DNA of 64,000 nucleotides from Armigeres subalbatus (taxonomy: Eukaryota > Arthropoda > Insecta > Diptera > Culicidae). The translations under genes were made by a program, and so were the position numbers. The stretch lies in assembly GCF_024139115.2 (NCBI RefSeq), contig NC_085140.1, forward strand, positions 103,738,988 through 103,802,987. Reading direction: 5' to 3'. How positions within the stretch are numbered: the stretch's first letter is position 1; every line of letters begins with the position of its first letter. Positions 43,961-55,803 of the stretch are shown in pieces. Under the pieces are notes generated by a model. That model saw only the letters and a list, made by a program, of their open reading frames with translations. It was not told the DNA's origin and did not search any database.

Positions 43961-46475
43961 AATATATATGTTAAGAGAGTGGAATTGTCAACTCCTTGAT
44001 CTAACATTTTCGAGGGAACTGCTCTCCACCCCACTCATTGGTACATCCTCTTCACATCTAGGTATGAGGGAAAGTGTGAATTATTTATGGGAGTTACAAA
44101 TATTTATATGTGTCTGTCGGTAGTGGCATATAAATGTAAACATGATATCGACGAATAAAATTTCAGACCGGGTTTCATCAATAGACGAAAATAGTTGAAG
44201 ATTTGATTACATTCTGGATTGATAACTAAAAACAGATCCATCATAGAACTTCCTCCGTTAAAGTAGTGTTTATTTTCTGAGTTCACGCATTCCAAGCTCT
44301 AGCTACTCTGAGTTGGGAATCATAACGAATTCGAGGAAGAAACTTTTCTGATTGAAGCATCATCTCTAAAAACAAATATTAAATTCGACACGACGGGAGA
44401 TAATGTTGGCCTAGGATGCAACGTTGATTCATCACGAAAAATAATCAATAATTCAGCGATAATACATAGTACTGAAGAGAGGTATTTATCACTGCTTTAA
44501 AAAAAATGTGTCGCACATATTTTAGTTACATTACGCTAGATTCATGTACTTCTTCAACTGATGAACGCAATAATCTTGCGGGAAACATTATTTTGACTTG
44601 GTTTCTAGCAGCCGCTTGAGCAGGCAGGCTGTGCAAAAAAAATTATTTTACCCATTAGAGAAGTTTTTTGAATAGATTCACCTATTTTCGCACATTATGA
44701 ACGGATAACAATCACATTATTTTATCATTCAAAATAATCTCACCATTTTCATTAGTGTAACAATACGACCAAAACTTGTTTGGTCAATATTTGGAGCACT
44801 CATTGCCAAAATACAGCTAACGATTTTCATTTGAAGCAGCACATCATAATTGTCTACCTTACGGCTTTTACAAACTATTTATAGTGAATAATGCACCAAA
44901 CTTTCATGGACTGAAAAAGCATTCACCACCAGAGCTAAGATTAAAAAAAAATCAGCGAGCCTAAAGTCCATTTTGCTCCAAACTTTTGATGGCTTAAATA
45001 AGATATTGTGCACAATTTTGTTGATTATGGCTACTTGGCGCAATAACCAAAAGAAAGCAAACCGTATGGTAACATAATTTTGGTTTAACTTTTAATATGT
45101 GAATATTTGTGCTCAACTACAGCCATCATAAAAAACGCTTTCATACCGTTTAGCGTCTATCGAACAACTCATGGAGTCCAAAGTAAGATAAAACAGAAAC
45201 CCCAGTTTAATATTCAAAGCATAACAAACCACAAAGCTAGATGAGCCCTTCGCGATGTTTAAAAAACAACAAAATTGGTGATACATCATTTTATAGCTCA
45301 CCGTATCGTTATGTTGAAAGCTTACACCTCCTGGAGTGTCCCTGGAAGATGAATGCTGTTTTTTACTTGTCCTGTTCATTTAGATATGTGGGAGACGAGG
45401 TTAAGCTCTCCTATATCTGCATCGAGGGCGCTAGCCTAGTCAACACATCGATGTGCACCTCCGCTCCTGGCTCCAGCTTACTGCATAACTGTGTGAAAGA
45501 ATAATGCCAAAATTGCTGTAAAATCGTATAAATACGTGATGGTGCGACTGAAGGGGGTCGTACAAGGAGCTAGGGTTATCACCTGAAGACAGTCGTCATA
45601 TGCTGTCGTCTGAACAGGTGTGTGTGTTTTTTTATTACTGCTTCTGCTGATGGAAAGAGAGTTTCAACGGGAATTGTGCTCACAGCAGCCAACCTGTTGC
45701 GTGAATCGTTGGAGAACGTATTGGGGAAAGAAGCATCATAACACCCCCTCGGTGGCATATTTGTCCGCCCACCGATATATGGTTTTTGAGCTAGATCCAG
45801 CAAAACTCGATGAAATTAAGCAAGTAAAGTGGTAAGTACTGGAAAAACAAACAGAAAGTAATAGAAATTGGTATTTCCATGTTTGATTCATATAACTACG
45901 ATTGCTGGTGTAAAACCTTACATTCCTGTTCAAAACATCACTCTTTAAATCCATATCCACCCAAACGCGAACAAAGTTCCACCGACGATAAATCGTATAA
46001 TTTATTTTAAAAATATGATTTGTTTAAATTGTAAAGTTAATCAATACCAATAAAATTTTATCAAATGTTTAGATATTTTTGTAATGGGAATTTCGACAGC
46101 ATTCGCTCACATTGAGCATATTGTCACCCTTCTTCCCTAAGCAGCAATGCCATCTAAGTGGGATATTGGGTAATGAATGTAAGAGTGCTCGGAACGAGAA
46201 AACGAAGCTCAGGAATGTGTATTATTTACGATTTGCTTAATCAAATTTTCGAGTGATATTTTTATTCATTCTTCTTCGCGGTAAACCGTCAAAACATATG
46301 GGAAAATTGATTTCTGGTGGAAATGGATGTAGGGAGATGTGAATTGAAAACTGTAGAATTTGAATAGAAAGCGAATTGGTATAGCAAATGATATTAATAA
46401 TGCAATTTCACTCTTCCATGTCTTTTGTGCAGCTTTATCGCAAGTCACTAAAGTTACATGGTACGAACACCAATT
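43961..46475. other. Largely featureless; weak exon-like segment near 45.5-45.84 kb
   Basis: A TATAAATA (45527-45534), a short plus-strand frame ending at a perfect donor (aaagtg|gtaagtac near 45831), and a minus-strand frame (45579-45803) with NRLAAVSTIPVETLFPSAEA, faintly like a hAT dimerisation domain, coexist here. These readings conflict and none is convincing. The rest holds no feature I recognise. Confidence 0.25.
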
Positions 46476-46620
46476 CATGGTGGAGACGCATGGTATTTAT
46501 TGTTTTCGTTACATTTGTCGATTATTTTAATTAAAATAATTTCATCAATAACAATCAAACTTCAAATTCCATATAAGTCATTCTCTAGTCACAAATGGTT
46601 TTCTTAGCTAAACCTACAAA
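46476..46620. repeat. Repeat shared with 56416-56530
   Basis: tggagacgcatggtatttat then tgttttcgtt is identical in both copies, followed by diverged AT-rich sequence that still aligns (caatcaaacttcaaattcca against aattaaacttctaattccaa). Direct orientation. Family unknown. Confidence 0.5.
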
Positions 46621-46757
46621 TGATTTTTGGATATAATGTATTATTTACAACCCCATCAAAAGATATATTTTGGTTCTGCAAAATTGGATGAAATTCGAAT
46701 TTAATACTTGGAACGAAACATGGACCTCATTACATTGTCTAATTCTAGTTCGAATAA

Positions 46758-46949
46758 TATAAAAACAAGCGCTGGCCATTTCAAAGAGTAACGATGAACA
46801 TCGCCAAAGCATGTTCACCCTTATTCAAGAGTACCATTAGCGAAGAAAACACGGAGCCGCAGAAGAGCAAAGCGCACTCGTGCGCAATTAGGTACATGAA
46901 AGTAACAACGTCCTGTGCCAGTCAGTCAGTGGGAACATCGAAGTACTGA
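46758..46949 (+). promoter_or_regulatory. TATA box with short downstream ORF (weak)
   Basis: TATAAAAA at 46758-46765 precedes an ATG at 46794 by ~30 bases. The frame of 51 codons (MNIAKACSPLFKSTISEENT...) ends at 46949. The ATG would fall at the transcription start, so the two may not belong together. I do not recognise the peptide. Confidence 0.15.
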
Positions 46950-48616
46950 CCTATACTTCACTTGTTTTGATTGTCAACCGAACACGTGTTCAATTCAAGC
47001 CAAAAGAAGAGAGTCGAAGAGAGTCTTTCGCTGACTGAAACCAAGAAGTCGAAAGAGTTTTCCTTATGCATGAAAGTAACCATCCAGAACAAGCAAAGTA
47101 CGATGTCATTCTTTTACATCACTGTTTTTTCAGCGGTGGACATCAAAACGGTGAATATATGCAAAAGGTGAACTATCAAATGGTGAAGTTCCTTCCATGC
47201 AAATCAATACCAATTTACTGAACTTCTGTAGTATGGATGATGATTTTAGCATCACCCCACCTTACCGCCACTAGGAAAAAGCCAGACTATTATAGGGGGC
47301 ATCGTTTTAAGAACCATACCATCATATCGGACAGAGCAAAGTGCATTAGAACGACATCCGTCTGATGCAGTTTATGATAATGCAATTTGTTAACAGAGGC
47401 AGGGTTTTGCGTTCCGACCGTCACCACCGACCGGCCCCGGCGAGTAAAGCACTGTCGTAGTTGCGTACCTATATCGGCAGATGAATCGCGGCCCAAGCAC
47501 TTTGAAAGCAATTAATGATTACATGTGATATTCCTGGACAGCGGGATGGGTCATTTAATTGTACGTTATTGTCGGTACCGCATGGATGCAATGACTTCAT
47601 CATAAGCCTAATTGTGAGGATGGTGATAATGTTCCGAAAGAATGCTCGTCAAGTCGTGTGTGCAATGCAATGATTGATGGTAGAGCGGTGGGAAATTGAT
47701 CCTTAATCTCGATGATTGACTTTCACATGGATACGAAAGAGGAATAAAGATCTATGGACGTATGAAGAGTGGTCGTGCATGACCTTCCTTTTAAGGAAAA
47801 CATTTTATCCAATAGAATACAGACATGAGTCGATATTGAAGGAACCATCGACTCAGGGAAATATCGAGATGAGGAATAGCAAATCTTTGGAAAGCTTTTT
47901 TTGTCTTTACTAACAAGACTTTCAGCCGATTTGGAAAGCTGTTTAAAGATACTCTATTTGGAACGTTTAGAACGGAACTTTCGATATATTCTGATTGGGG
48001 AGGAAAATGTATCGTAGTTTTTGATGATATGTTTATGAGAAATATATTTTAAAAAAATGATACTTGGACAGGCTTTATATGACCTAGTAATAGTTACAAG
48101 TGGGAATCCATTCAACGGTGAGGCTATCATTCCGACGCTATGTTTCCATCGATATTTTTAAACAGCATAATATGCGCTTCCGTTGAGCATGAAAAACTTC
48201 CGTGAGAAATGGGTTGTCGCATGCGTTGATGAAAAAAGTTTTTCCATGCTAAGTTCTGGTTTTGAGATGAATAATTTTTCTATAATTATCAATAACATCA
48301 ATAGAGAATATAAATAGAAATGGCTATGAATAAAGCTATGCAGTATTGAATAAATTACGTTTCGCATATCTTCTCAATTACGAAGGGTATTGGCTATATT
48401 TGGCTACACACGATGAGATGACGAATAAGCATGCAATCCAGCTTTTCACGCTGGCCATAATGGCGACTGCTATAAATGAATCCTTATGCTAAACTATTCT
48501 CGTCGCTATAGACATGTACCTTGGCAAATAGTTTTACTTTATTTATTTACAGAGATGTTTACAGAGAGCTGAAAAATGTCACAAGAAAATGAATCTCAAA
48601 CATTGCGTGTATCGGC
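46950..48616. other. No recognisable feature
   Basis: AT-rich, no TIRs, TSDs or domains found. Confidence 0.4.
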
Positions 48617-49157
48617 ATAATGCTACGTTTTGACAGGGACAACTCAGTTGAATTCAATTGACTTGCCAAAAGTTCAACTTTCTTTTCGTTCAAGTGAATT
48701 GAATTGAGGTGTTTACACGTTCAGTTCGCGTTCGATTCAAGCGACTTGCTCAATTCACTTGCCTTGTCTAAACGTAGCATTATATATTTTTCTGAACTAA
48801 GGTGTTTATGCTACGTTTAGACAAGGCAAGTGAATTGAGCAAGTCGCTTGAATCTAACGCGAATGCTACATTTTGACAGGGCAAGTGAATTGAACAACTC
48901 AATTGAATTCAATTGACTTGCCAAAAGTTGAACATGTTCAACTTTCTTTTCGTTCAAGTGAATTTAATTAAAGTGTTTACACGTCCAGTTCGCGTTCGAT
49001 TCAAGCGAATTGCTTAATTCACTTGCCTTGTCTAATGCTACGTTTTGACAGGGCAAGTGAATTGAACAACTCAATTGAATTCAATTGACTTGCCAAAAGT
49101 TGAACATGTTCAACTTTCTTTTCGTTCAAGTGAATTGAATTAGGATGTTTACATCGT
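48617..49157. mobile_element. Cluster of atgctacgtttagacaaggc-family MITEs
   Basis: One complete copy (48617-48782), a partial (48808-48862), another near-complete copy (48863-49035) and a truncated copy (49035-49157) lie back to back. Shared parts are gacttgccaaaagttcaac, cgttcaagtgaattgaat and gttcgattcaagcgacttgc. The last copy stops where the CR1-type element's RT sequence begins. The relative at 5792-5964 belongs to the same family. Confidence 0.65.
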
Positions 49158-52060
49158 ACCTGTCTAATCGCACACTGTGTGTCAAAATAGGAACTGAACA
49201 GTCTGAAACGAATGCGGGGGAAACGCCAATTTTCTCCAATCTAGCTAGTAATATTCCATGGTCAACACGATCAAAGGCTGCTTTGAGGTCCGTATAGACA
49301 GCATCAACCTGAGCACCAGAATCCATGCTACGTAGGCACGTGGAAAGGAATTGAACTAAGTTCGTTGAAACAGATCTCTTAGGAAAGAATCCGTGTTGAT
49401 CAGAGGAAATGTAACGCCGGCAACTAGCAAACAGAGCATCATTTACAATAATCTCGAACACCTTCGAGCTAGCACACAGCGAAGTAATGCCACGATAGTT
49501 TTGAATGTCTGCCTTGTCACCTTTCTTATGGACAGGGAACATAACCGATGATTTCCAACAAGTAGGGAATTTACGTTGCGCCAAGGAGTTATTGAATATA
49601 ACAGTGAGTGGATATACAAAAGCATCAGCGCATTTTTTTAATACACAGGCAGGAATTCCGTCAGGACCAATAGAGCTGGACTGTTTCAATTTATCGATTG
49701 CTGCTTTAACAAGATGCGTAGAGATTTCGAAGCAACTTAACTCCACCGTATTCCTAGGAGTGTCATGAAGTGCTGCGATTATTTGCGATTGCGATGCTAC
49801 AGAACCGTTGAATGCAATCTTAAAGTGTTCCACGAACAGGTTGCATTTACCTTGCAGCGTACTGGCGGACTTGTCCTTAAGGTGCATTTCCACCGGCAAT
49901 CCATTTCCTTTCCTTTTGGAATTAACGAAAGACCAAAACTGCTTCGGGTTCCTACGGAGGTTGGACTGTGTACGTATCACGTATCGCTTGTAGAGAAAAC
50001 GGTTGTACAGACGATAACTGTTACTCGCCTGAGTGAAAACCCGCTTCAAGAATGGACAACGAGATCGACAGTAACTACGTAAAGCTTTTGACCTCGCTCG
50101 TTTCAACTGACACAATCGGGAATTCGACCATGGTGGTTTAGGGACAGGTCGACGGAGAGGAACGCAGTCAAAGATGGCTTGATTCACCTGCTCGTTGAAA
50201 TAATCCACTGCGTCATCAACGCAAGTTGCCGTACCAAGGGCTCGCCAGTCAATGGCAGAGATTGTCTCACACAAAGTAGTGTAATCGGCGAGATGAAAAT
50301 CCAGGCTATGTACATCCGCGACATCTTCGTATACCGTTGGGAGTTTCAGTTGAATGGTGATCTCAAGGGCCGGATGGTTCAGATCGAGGTCGATCAAAGG
50401 CTCCGTAGCATTAAAAACAAAAGATTCACTTTTGATGTTGTCATTGACTAGAACCAAGTCAAGTATACGAGAATTGTGATTCGCAATCGGGTTGATTTAG
50501 GTAAAGCCATTCAAACTGAGTCCGTCTAACAAACTTGAGGTAGAGGCCGGGAGGTACGATTGCTGCACATCCAAGACCAGAAACGCATTCTGCGGAATAG
50601 ACCAAACCAGATTGGATTGATTGTAATCTCCAAGTTGAATTGCGACGTCCAATTCATCCAAATCTGAATGAATTGCCCGAATAGATTCGACATGATTGTT
50701 AATATCAGTGACATTTGTTCGCCGGTCTGGCGGTAGGTAAAGAACTCCGATGCTAGCAGTACCAGTGGGCATTTTAATCCTGATCCATAGTTGTTCGAGG
50801 GAGTCACAGACCGGTGTAGGATCTATGCAACAACTTAAACGCGTCGATACGGCAATTAGGACGCCGCCGCCTCTTGATTTAGTGCTGTTTCGTTGGTTGC
50901 GATCATTTCGAAAAACTGTATACGAGGTATCAAACAGTTGCGTAGACAAAATGTGGTCATCAAGCCATGTCTCTGTAAGGACTATGACATCGTAGAATGC
51001 ATCCGAAGCAGTTAAGAAGAAGTCATCAATCTTAGTGCGCAAGCCTCTAACGTTCTGATAGTATATTTTAAGTTGGCCTTCGACTGAATCCGTACTATTA
51101 CTGACAGGAAACCGGTGGACATCAAAGTAGACGGCGTTGGATGTTGTACTGCTACAATGTAAGGGTGCATCAGGCAGAGAGAATGAAGGACAGCTTGGGT
51201 ACTTGCCTGCGAGGAGATTTCGGAAGACCCCTTCCCTATCCACGAGACCAGGGTCGGGGTGACTCTGATGACATGAATCGGTGGCGTCATGAAAATGGCT
51301 GCTGATGTTGGATGGCGCGACTGTTTCGGGAGGGTTGAGGACTTCCTTACGGCTATCGCAGGTGCACCCCGGTTGGTGTAAATCACAAATGGGGCTTCCG
51401 TTTTTGCTGGTGCTGGAACATACTGCTATACTGATATCTTCAAAATGTGATCGTTCTTGGGCAGGGACGAAAGCCGTAGCTTTCACATTTGAACAGGTTG
51501 GATGAGTGATGGAGTAGATGGCGTTAAGGTTGGTGTTGCTGCAATCCGAAAGAGCATCAGGCAGATGAGAAGAAGAACAGCTAGGGTACTTGCCTGCGAG
51601 GAGGTTTCGGAAGACCCCTTCCCTATCCACGAGAACAGGGCCGGGGTGACTCTGATGATGGGAATCGGTGGCGTCTTGAAAAAGGCTGCTAAAGTTGGAT
51701 GGCGCGACTGTTTCGGGAGGGTCGGGGACTTCCTTACGGCTATCACAGGTGCACCCCGGTTGGTGTAAATCGCAAATAGGGCTTCCGGTTTCGCTGGTGC
51801 TGGAACATACTGCTCTACTGCTATCTTCAAAATGTGGTCGTTCTTGGGCAGGGACGAAAGCCGTAGCTTTCACATTTGAACAGGTTGGATGAGTGGTGGA
51901 GTAGATGGCGTTAAGGTTGGTGTTGCTGCAATCCGAAAGAGCATCAGGCAGATGATAAGAAGAATAGCTAGGGTACTTGCCTGCGAGGGGATTTCGGAAG
52001 ACCCCTTCCCTATCCACGAGAACGATAGTAGTCGAGGCATATGGACAGACGTGTTTTTTG
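49158..52060 (-). mobile_element. CR1/Jockey-group non-LTR retrotransposon, truncated at both ends
   Basis: Minus-strand element with a repeat-expanded linker, endonuclease and the first half of RT. It is cut inside the RT domain at ~49158, where it joins a MITE. At the other end (~52060) coding sequence gives way to unrelated DNA with a TAA. The companion fragment at 54272-54870 has the ORF1 end plus one linker unit and may be a separated piece of the same or a sister insertion. Confidence 0.75.
51205..52017 (-). repeat. ~387-bp tandem repeat inside a retrotransposon ORF
   Basis: The phrase cttgcctgcgagg / tttcggaagaccccttccct occurs near 51208, 51595 and 51978, a period of ~385-387 bases that keeps the reading frame (129 codons). 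Adjacent units differ by only a few percent. The related fragment at 54272-54420 has one unit. Confidence 0.8.
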
Positions 52061-52202
52061 ACAGCTAATTTTTATTTCGCTGTCGAAAGACATTTTTCAC
52101 GGCTTGCAAATACCTACCTTCAAGATCTCCGATACGGCTGATGATGAATGTGAATGAAAGCTGATGAACCGACAACAACGATCGAAGCTACTGCCTTCAA
52201 AG

Positions 52203-52491
52203 ATGAAGTTTCGCCCGGACACTCCAATTGATCTTGTCAGATGAGAACACGTATTGGAGATGGAGATACTCCCTATGGACCTTACAACGTTTTCCTGGCA
52301 CAGCATATATCTCAAATGCTGTATCAGCCCCTTCCCTTGGAATATAACGCACTGATCAACATTTTGGAACTGACCTCGAAAATTCAAATCATGGTCGAAC
52401 AAACGTTAGAGGGAAGATCCGATGACGTATTTCAGGAGGACTTGCTGATGGCATACATGCACGGAAAGGGTACTATGTTTCCGGAAGTAAG
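52203..52491 (+). other. Candidate host-like coding exon, unrecognised
   Basis: A frame from 52241 encodes MRTRIGDGDTPYGPYNVFLA, QHISQMLYQPLPLEYNALIN, ILELTSKIQIMVEQTLEGRS and DDVFQEDLLMAYMHGKGTMF. The residue mix is that of a soluble helical protein, not low complexity. A donor-like ccggaa|gtaagg lies at 52491-52497. Just upstream, in another frame, MKFRPDTPIDLVR (from an ATG at 52203) would join to it after a one-base shift near 52235. Alternatively aattgatcttgtcag at 52240 is a splice acceptor. I do not know the family. It lies between two pieces of the CR1-type element. Confidence 0.35.
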
Positions 52492-52539
52492 GTCAGAAAT
52501 ATTTTTCCTAGTTTTTTTTTATACTATCTTATAGTAGTT

Positions 52540-53760
52540 TTTACTGATGTGCTAACTACTATACATACTTATGCTACACATAAGTATATATTTAATAACG
52601 AGGGCTTCGAATAACGGCTGAAACTAAAAATATTGATTTGTCCTCAAGAAAGGCATGGACCACGATTGATTCATCTTGCCTTATCTCAGCTCAGTTTGAT
52701 TTTTTTCCTGTTCTCATTCGATTTTAATATTTTTTTATAGAAAATTGTAATGAATTTCCATGAAGCCATGTCAGCAATTTTCACGAGAAATTGAAAGAAA
52801 TTTTTGTCCCATGAGAAATTATTAGAAATTTCCTTTGGAAGTTGAAAGTACTTTCGACATGAAATTGTAAGCAATTTCCATGAAAAGCTATAAAAACTAT
52901 AAGAAATTAAAATGGAAAATTGTAAGGGACTTCCAAGGGAGTCCTGGACTTCCTGTGAGGAAATTGCAAGAATTTTCTTGTGTGTAATTTACATGACAAA
53001 TTGTAAATATGAATTTCCATGAGAAATTCGTAGGATTCGGAAGATATTCTCTAAATAGATTCTGGAAGAATTCCTTAAGGAACTTCCGAAGAAATTTTCG
53101 GTGGAGTTGCTGGACAAACTTTCGGATAAGCAATAAACAATATACTTCCGGAACAACTGCTAGAGGAGAAATTCTTGGAGAAACATGCGGAGAAAATTCC
53201 TATAGGCATTCCGAAAGAATGTCTGTAGAAACATGCGGAGAAATGCTGGAGGAACTTCCGGAGGAGCTTTTGCAAGAGCTTCCGGAGAAAGACCCGAAGA
53301 AACTTCCGGAGGACTTCAAAGGGAACTTCCGGAAGAATTGCTAGAGGAACTTCCTAAGAAATGGTGGAATTTCGAAGGAACTCCTGAAGTCACTTTTGCA
53401 GGAATTCTCGTAGTAACTTTCGGGAGAATCTTTGGAGGAATTGCTGGAGAAACTTTAGGAGAAATTTCTGGAGGAACTTCCGGAAGAATTTTCAGAGGAA
53501 TTGCTTGGAGAACTTCCGGAATAATTCCTGGAGGAACAATCAAAAAAAATTCTGATAAGACTTTTTAGAGAACCTTGTGGTGAAGTTTTTGAAAGCACTT
53601 CCGGATGATTTCCTGTAGGACCTTATGGAACAATTTCTGGGAAAACTTCTAATGTAATTGCTGGAGGAACTTCAGGAGGAATTCCTTAAGGAACTTTCAG
53701 AGATAATGCAGAAGGAACTTCTACAGAAATTCTTGGAACAATTTTCAGAGAACTTCTGAA
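52540..53760. repeat. Degenerate gaaattg / ttccggaggaactt repeat block
   Basis: 52740-53010 repeats gaaatttccatgagaaattg-like phrases; 53030-53760 repeats gaacttccggaggaa-like phrases, for example ggaggaacttccggag and gaattgctagagg. Long frames here (two of 111 codons) have the low-complexity composition expected of such repeats. The first ~200 bases are unassigned. Confidence 0.6.
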
Positions 53761-54252
53761 AGGATTCCTGGCTCAGAAAATGATTCAAAATTTCCCAACA
53801 ATTACCCAACCAATATATATTTGAGACGATTTAGTCTTCAAGATTATAGAGAATGATTATGGTTGGATCAAAAAGGTTAGGCACAAACGATGGATTGGAA
53901 AGTTTCAAATATGGTGAGTCCGTTCCATACTTAAAAATCTATATATAAAAACTGGTTTCACTAAATACGGTCTGAGTTCAACGATGTATATTTATGATGT
54001 ATCATGGATATAAATCTTGATCCCGGAAGTATAAATATATTGCATATATCCATTTGATATCTGAATGTATTTATGCGGGGCTTACTGTTGGTGATAGTGA
54101 CCTCGGAGTGGACATGAAATACCAGGCACTCTGAAATGGGTCACTGGAGCTGCAGTAGAGCTAGCACTTTCTAACTCCCGGATTAAATCTGACTGTTTTA
54201 ACAGACAGCTTTCTTCCATAACATCACTGCCAGACAGTGGGGGTTAGTTTGT
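53761..54252. other. No recognisable feature
   Basis: Unassigned. tatatttatgatgtatcatgg-type AT-rich sequence with no structure. Confidence 0.35.
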
Positions 54253-54271
54253 ACACACACACACACACACC
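54253..54271. repeat. (AC)n microsatellite at a retroelement breakpoint
   Basis: Nine to ten AC units sit exactly where the linker-repeat homology of the CR1-type fragment (cccttccctatccacgag) begins. Confidence 0.85.
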
Positions 54272-54870
54272 CCTTCCCTATCCACGAGAACAGGGCCAGG
54301 GTGACTCTGATGACAGGAATCGGTGGCGTCATGAAAAAGGCTACTGATGTTGGATGGCGCGACTGTTTCGGGAGGGTTGGGGACTTCCTTACGGCTTTCG
54401 CAGGTGCACCCCGGCTTAGTGCGTCTTCGGTTTGGAGCGGTGATGGAGTCTTCTTTAGAGTTATGCTGAGCAAAAGTTAGTCCGTTGCTATTGTAGGTGA
54501 CGGTACAACAGGTGGTAGAACCAGGTTGGTTGAGGGGGGTTTCCGAAATTTTTTTGAGCTGTAGTCCTCAAACTCCCGGAACATTACTCCCTCAGGCCAC
54601 GTCGAGGGGTCGAGAGCGTTATTTTTCTGATCAGGATCGAGTCCAACTTTGAACGATACGAATGACATATTGCTGGTGTCGGTTCCTTTGGCAACCAGTT
54701 TAATAACTTCTGGATTGCTGACCAGTCCCAAATTCGCTTTCACCATTTCTGAAATCGCTTCGTTCGTCACATCAGGTCTAATGCGAGACAAGTAAAGCCA
54801 GAACTGATTTGTAGGTTGGGTGGTGACAGGAACGGAAATAACGTTTTGACTTAGCTGCTTTGAGCCGGTT
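54272..54870 (-). pseudogene. CR1/Jockey-group ORF1 C-terminus plus one linker unit
   Basis: The minus-strand frame reads NVISVPVTTQPTNQFWLYLS, RIRPDVTNEAISEMVKANLG, LVAKGTDTSNMSFVSFKVGL, ALDPSTWPEGVMFREFEDYS. FWLYLSRxxPDVTxExxxxMVKxxL, then SFKVGL and WPxGxxFREFxD, is the conserved C-terminal (CTD-like) domain of ORF1 proteins of mosquito CR1/Jockey elements. It binds element RNA. The upstream N-terminal half is absent. After the ORF1 stop (54477), 54272-54420 matches one unit of the linker repeat in 51205-52017. Both pieces are on the minus strand in the order expected for one element with a ~2.2-kb interruption, but an AC tract replaces the junction. Confidence 0.7.
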
Positions 54871-55051
54871 TGACATTAGCTTAGGCGACAGATAGTCACC
54901 TACGAAAAACATACCTCCGGAAAAGAAGCTATTTTGATATTTTTGAAAATTTGGCCGCTACGTGGTGAATCCGGATCCAGACTTGTTAAATTGAAGCAGT
55001 GTGACGTGCTTCAAATGTGCGAATGAAGACAGAGGTAGACCTTTTTATTAA

Positions 55052-55303
55052 GGTGATTATAGAATGAAGCCCGTGGTGAATTTCAAATTCACCACACGTT
55101 TATCTACATACATTTCCAAAAACCCAAATCTGGTGTAATAGTTTTCGTACAGTGCCGAAACACAAATTATGATTGTTCAGCATAACTAAGCAAACGATCT
55201 ACCATTATTTCAGCCCCATACATTTCGTGCTCTTGAAAAAAAAATATTGGAAGAGCACGTGGTTTACAAAATGGCCGATTTCTGGCTTTATTGTATAATC
55301 ACC
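55052..55303. mobile_element. TTAA-flanked MITE, 252 bp (piggyBac-like)
   Basis: ggtgattatagaatgaagcc and ggctttattgtataatcacc are inverted ends, with TTAA at 55048-55051 and 55304-55307. Confidence 0.7.
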
Positions 55304-55585
55304 TTAAACACTGCTGAAAAATCACATAAATATAAAACAAACATTTGAAACCCAATTAACTACCATTTAGGTAGAATCCTTTCGAAAATAAAAATAAAAT
55401 TTACTCAACTTCAACTAAGGCATCATCACCGCTAGGTGGATTAATCTGAGTTTTTTTTTTATTACGAGAGAATCCAAATTTCTTGTGAAACGCAAAAGAA
55501 TCATTTACATCTTTACAAAACCTAATTACACTTTGTAAAATTGATATAATATTACAAAGTATAACGATATTTTGTGAAGATGTTT

Positions 55586-55803
55586 AGGGGAACTGTTCCG
55601 ATGTCCATCTCACTGAACATATATCCATGCCATCCCGAAACAAAGAAATACACCACCAATTTCGTCGCTTCGTTTTTCAACATGCGTGCTCACTGCTGAA
55701 AGCAATCACAAAAATAAGAAACAAATAAAATGATTTTTCATTGCTTTGTTTCTAATGGGATGAATATCGGAGCCATGAGATGAATTCCAGAAGCAGTTCC
55801 CCT
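55586..55803. mobile_element. MITE with aggggaactg ends, 218 bp
   Basis: aggggaactgttcc and gaagcagttcccct are inverted ends, flanked by TA on both sides. A related inverted copy is at 34388-34560. Confidence 0.6.

Larger units (their letters stand above)
49158..52062 (-). pseudogene. CR1/Jockey-group ORF2: linker repeats, endonuclease, partial reverse transcriptase
   Basis: Reading from about 52060: two full and one partial ~129-residue linker repeats (each starting VDREGVFRN and containing CDLHQPGCTCDSRKEV), then an APE-type endonuclease (IYYQNVRGLRTKIDDF, VIVLTETWLDD, SRGGGVLIAV, AIQLGDYNQ). An in-frame TAA at 50497-50499 probably replaces a CAA, and the same frame continues (INPIANHNSRILDLVLVND). 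The RT N-terminal half follows (KQFWSFVNSKR, SIGPDGIPACVLKKC, VMFPVHKKGDK, YRGITSL, DQHGFFPKRSVSTNLVQF, catalytic TDLKAAFDRVDH). After VSPAFVS a one-base shift leads to LFSSYFDTQCAIRQV and the sequence ends before the xxDD box. Enzymatically dead. CR1 is favoured, Jockey possible. Confidence 0.78.

Noticed and set aside
45579..45803. hAT C-terminal dimerisation domain (STIPVETLFPSAEA)
   Set aside because: The resemblance is short and the spacing between the IP and F-S-A positions is wrong for the family. Chance is as likely.
53009..53568. Two 111-codon frames
   Set aside because: They lie in degenerate ttccggaggaac repeats. The composition (Glu, Glu-Leu-Pro, Gly-Gly runs) reflects the repeat.
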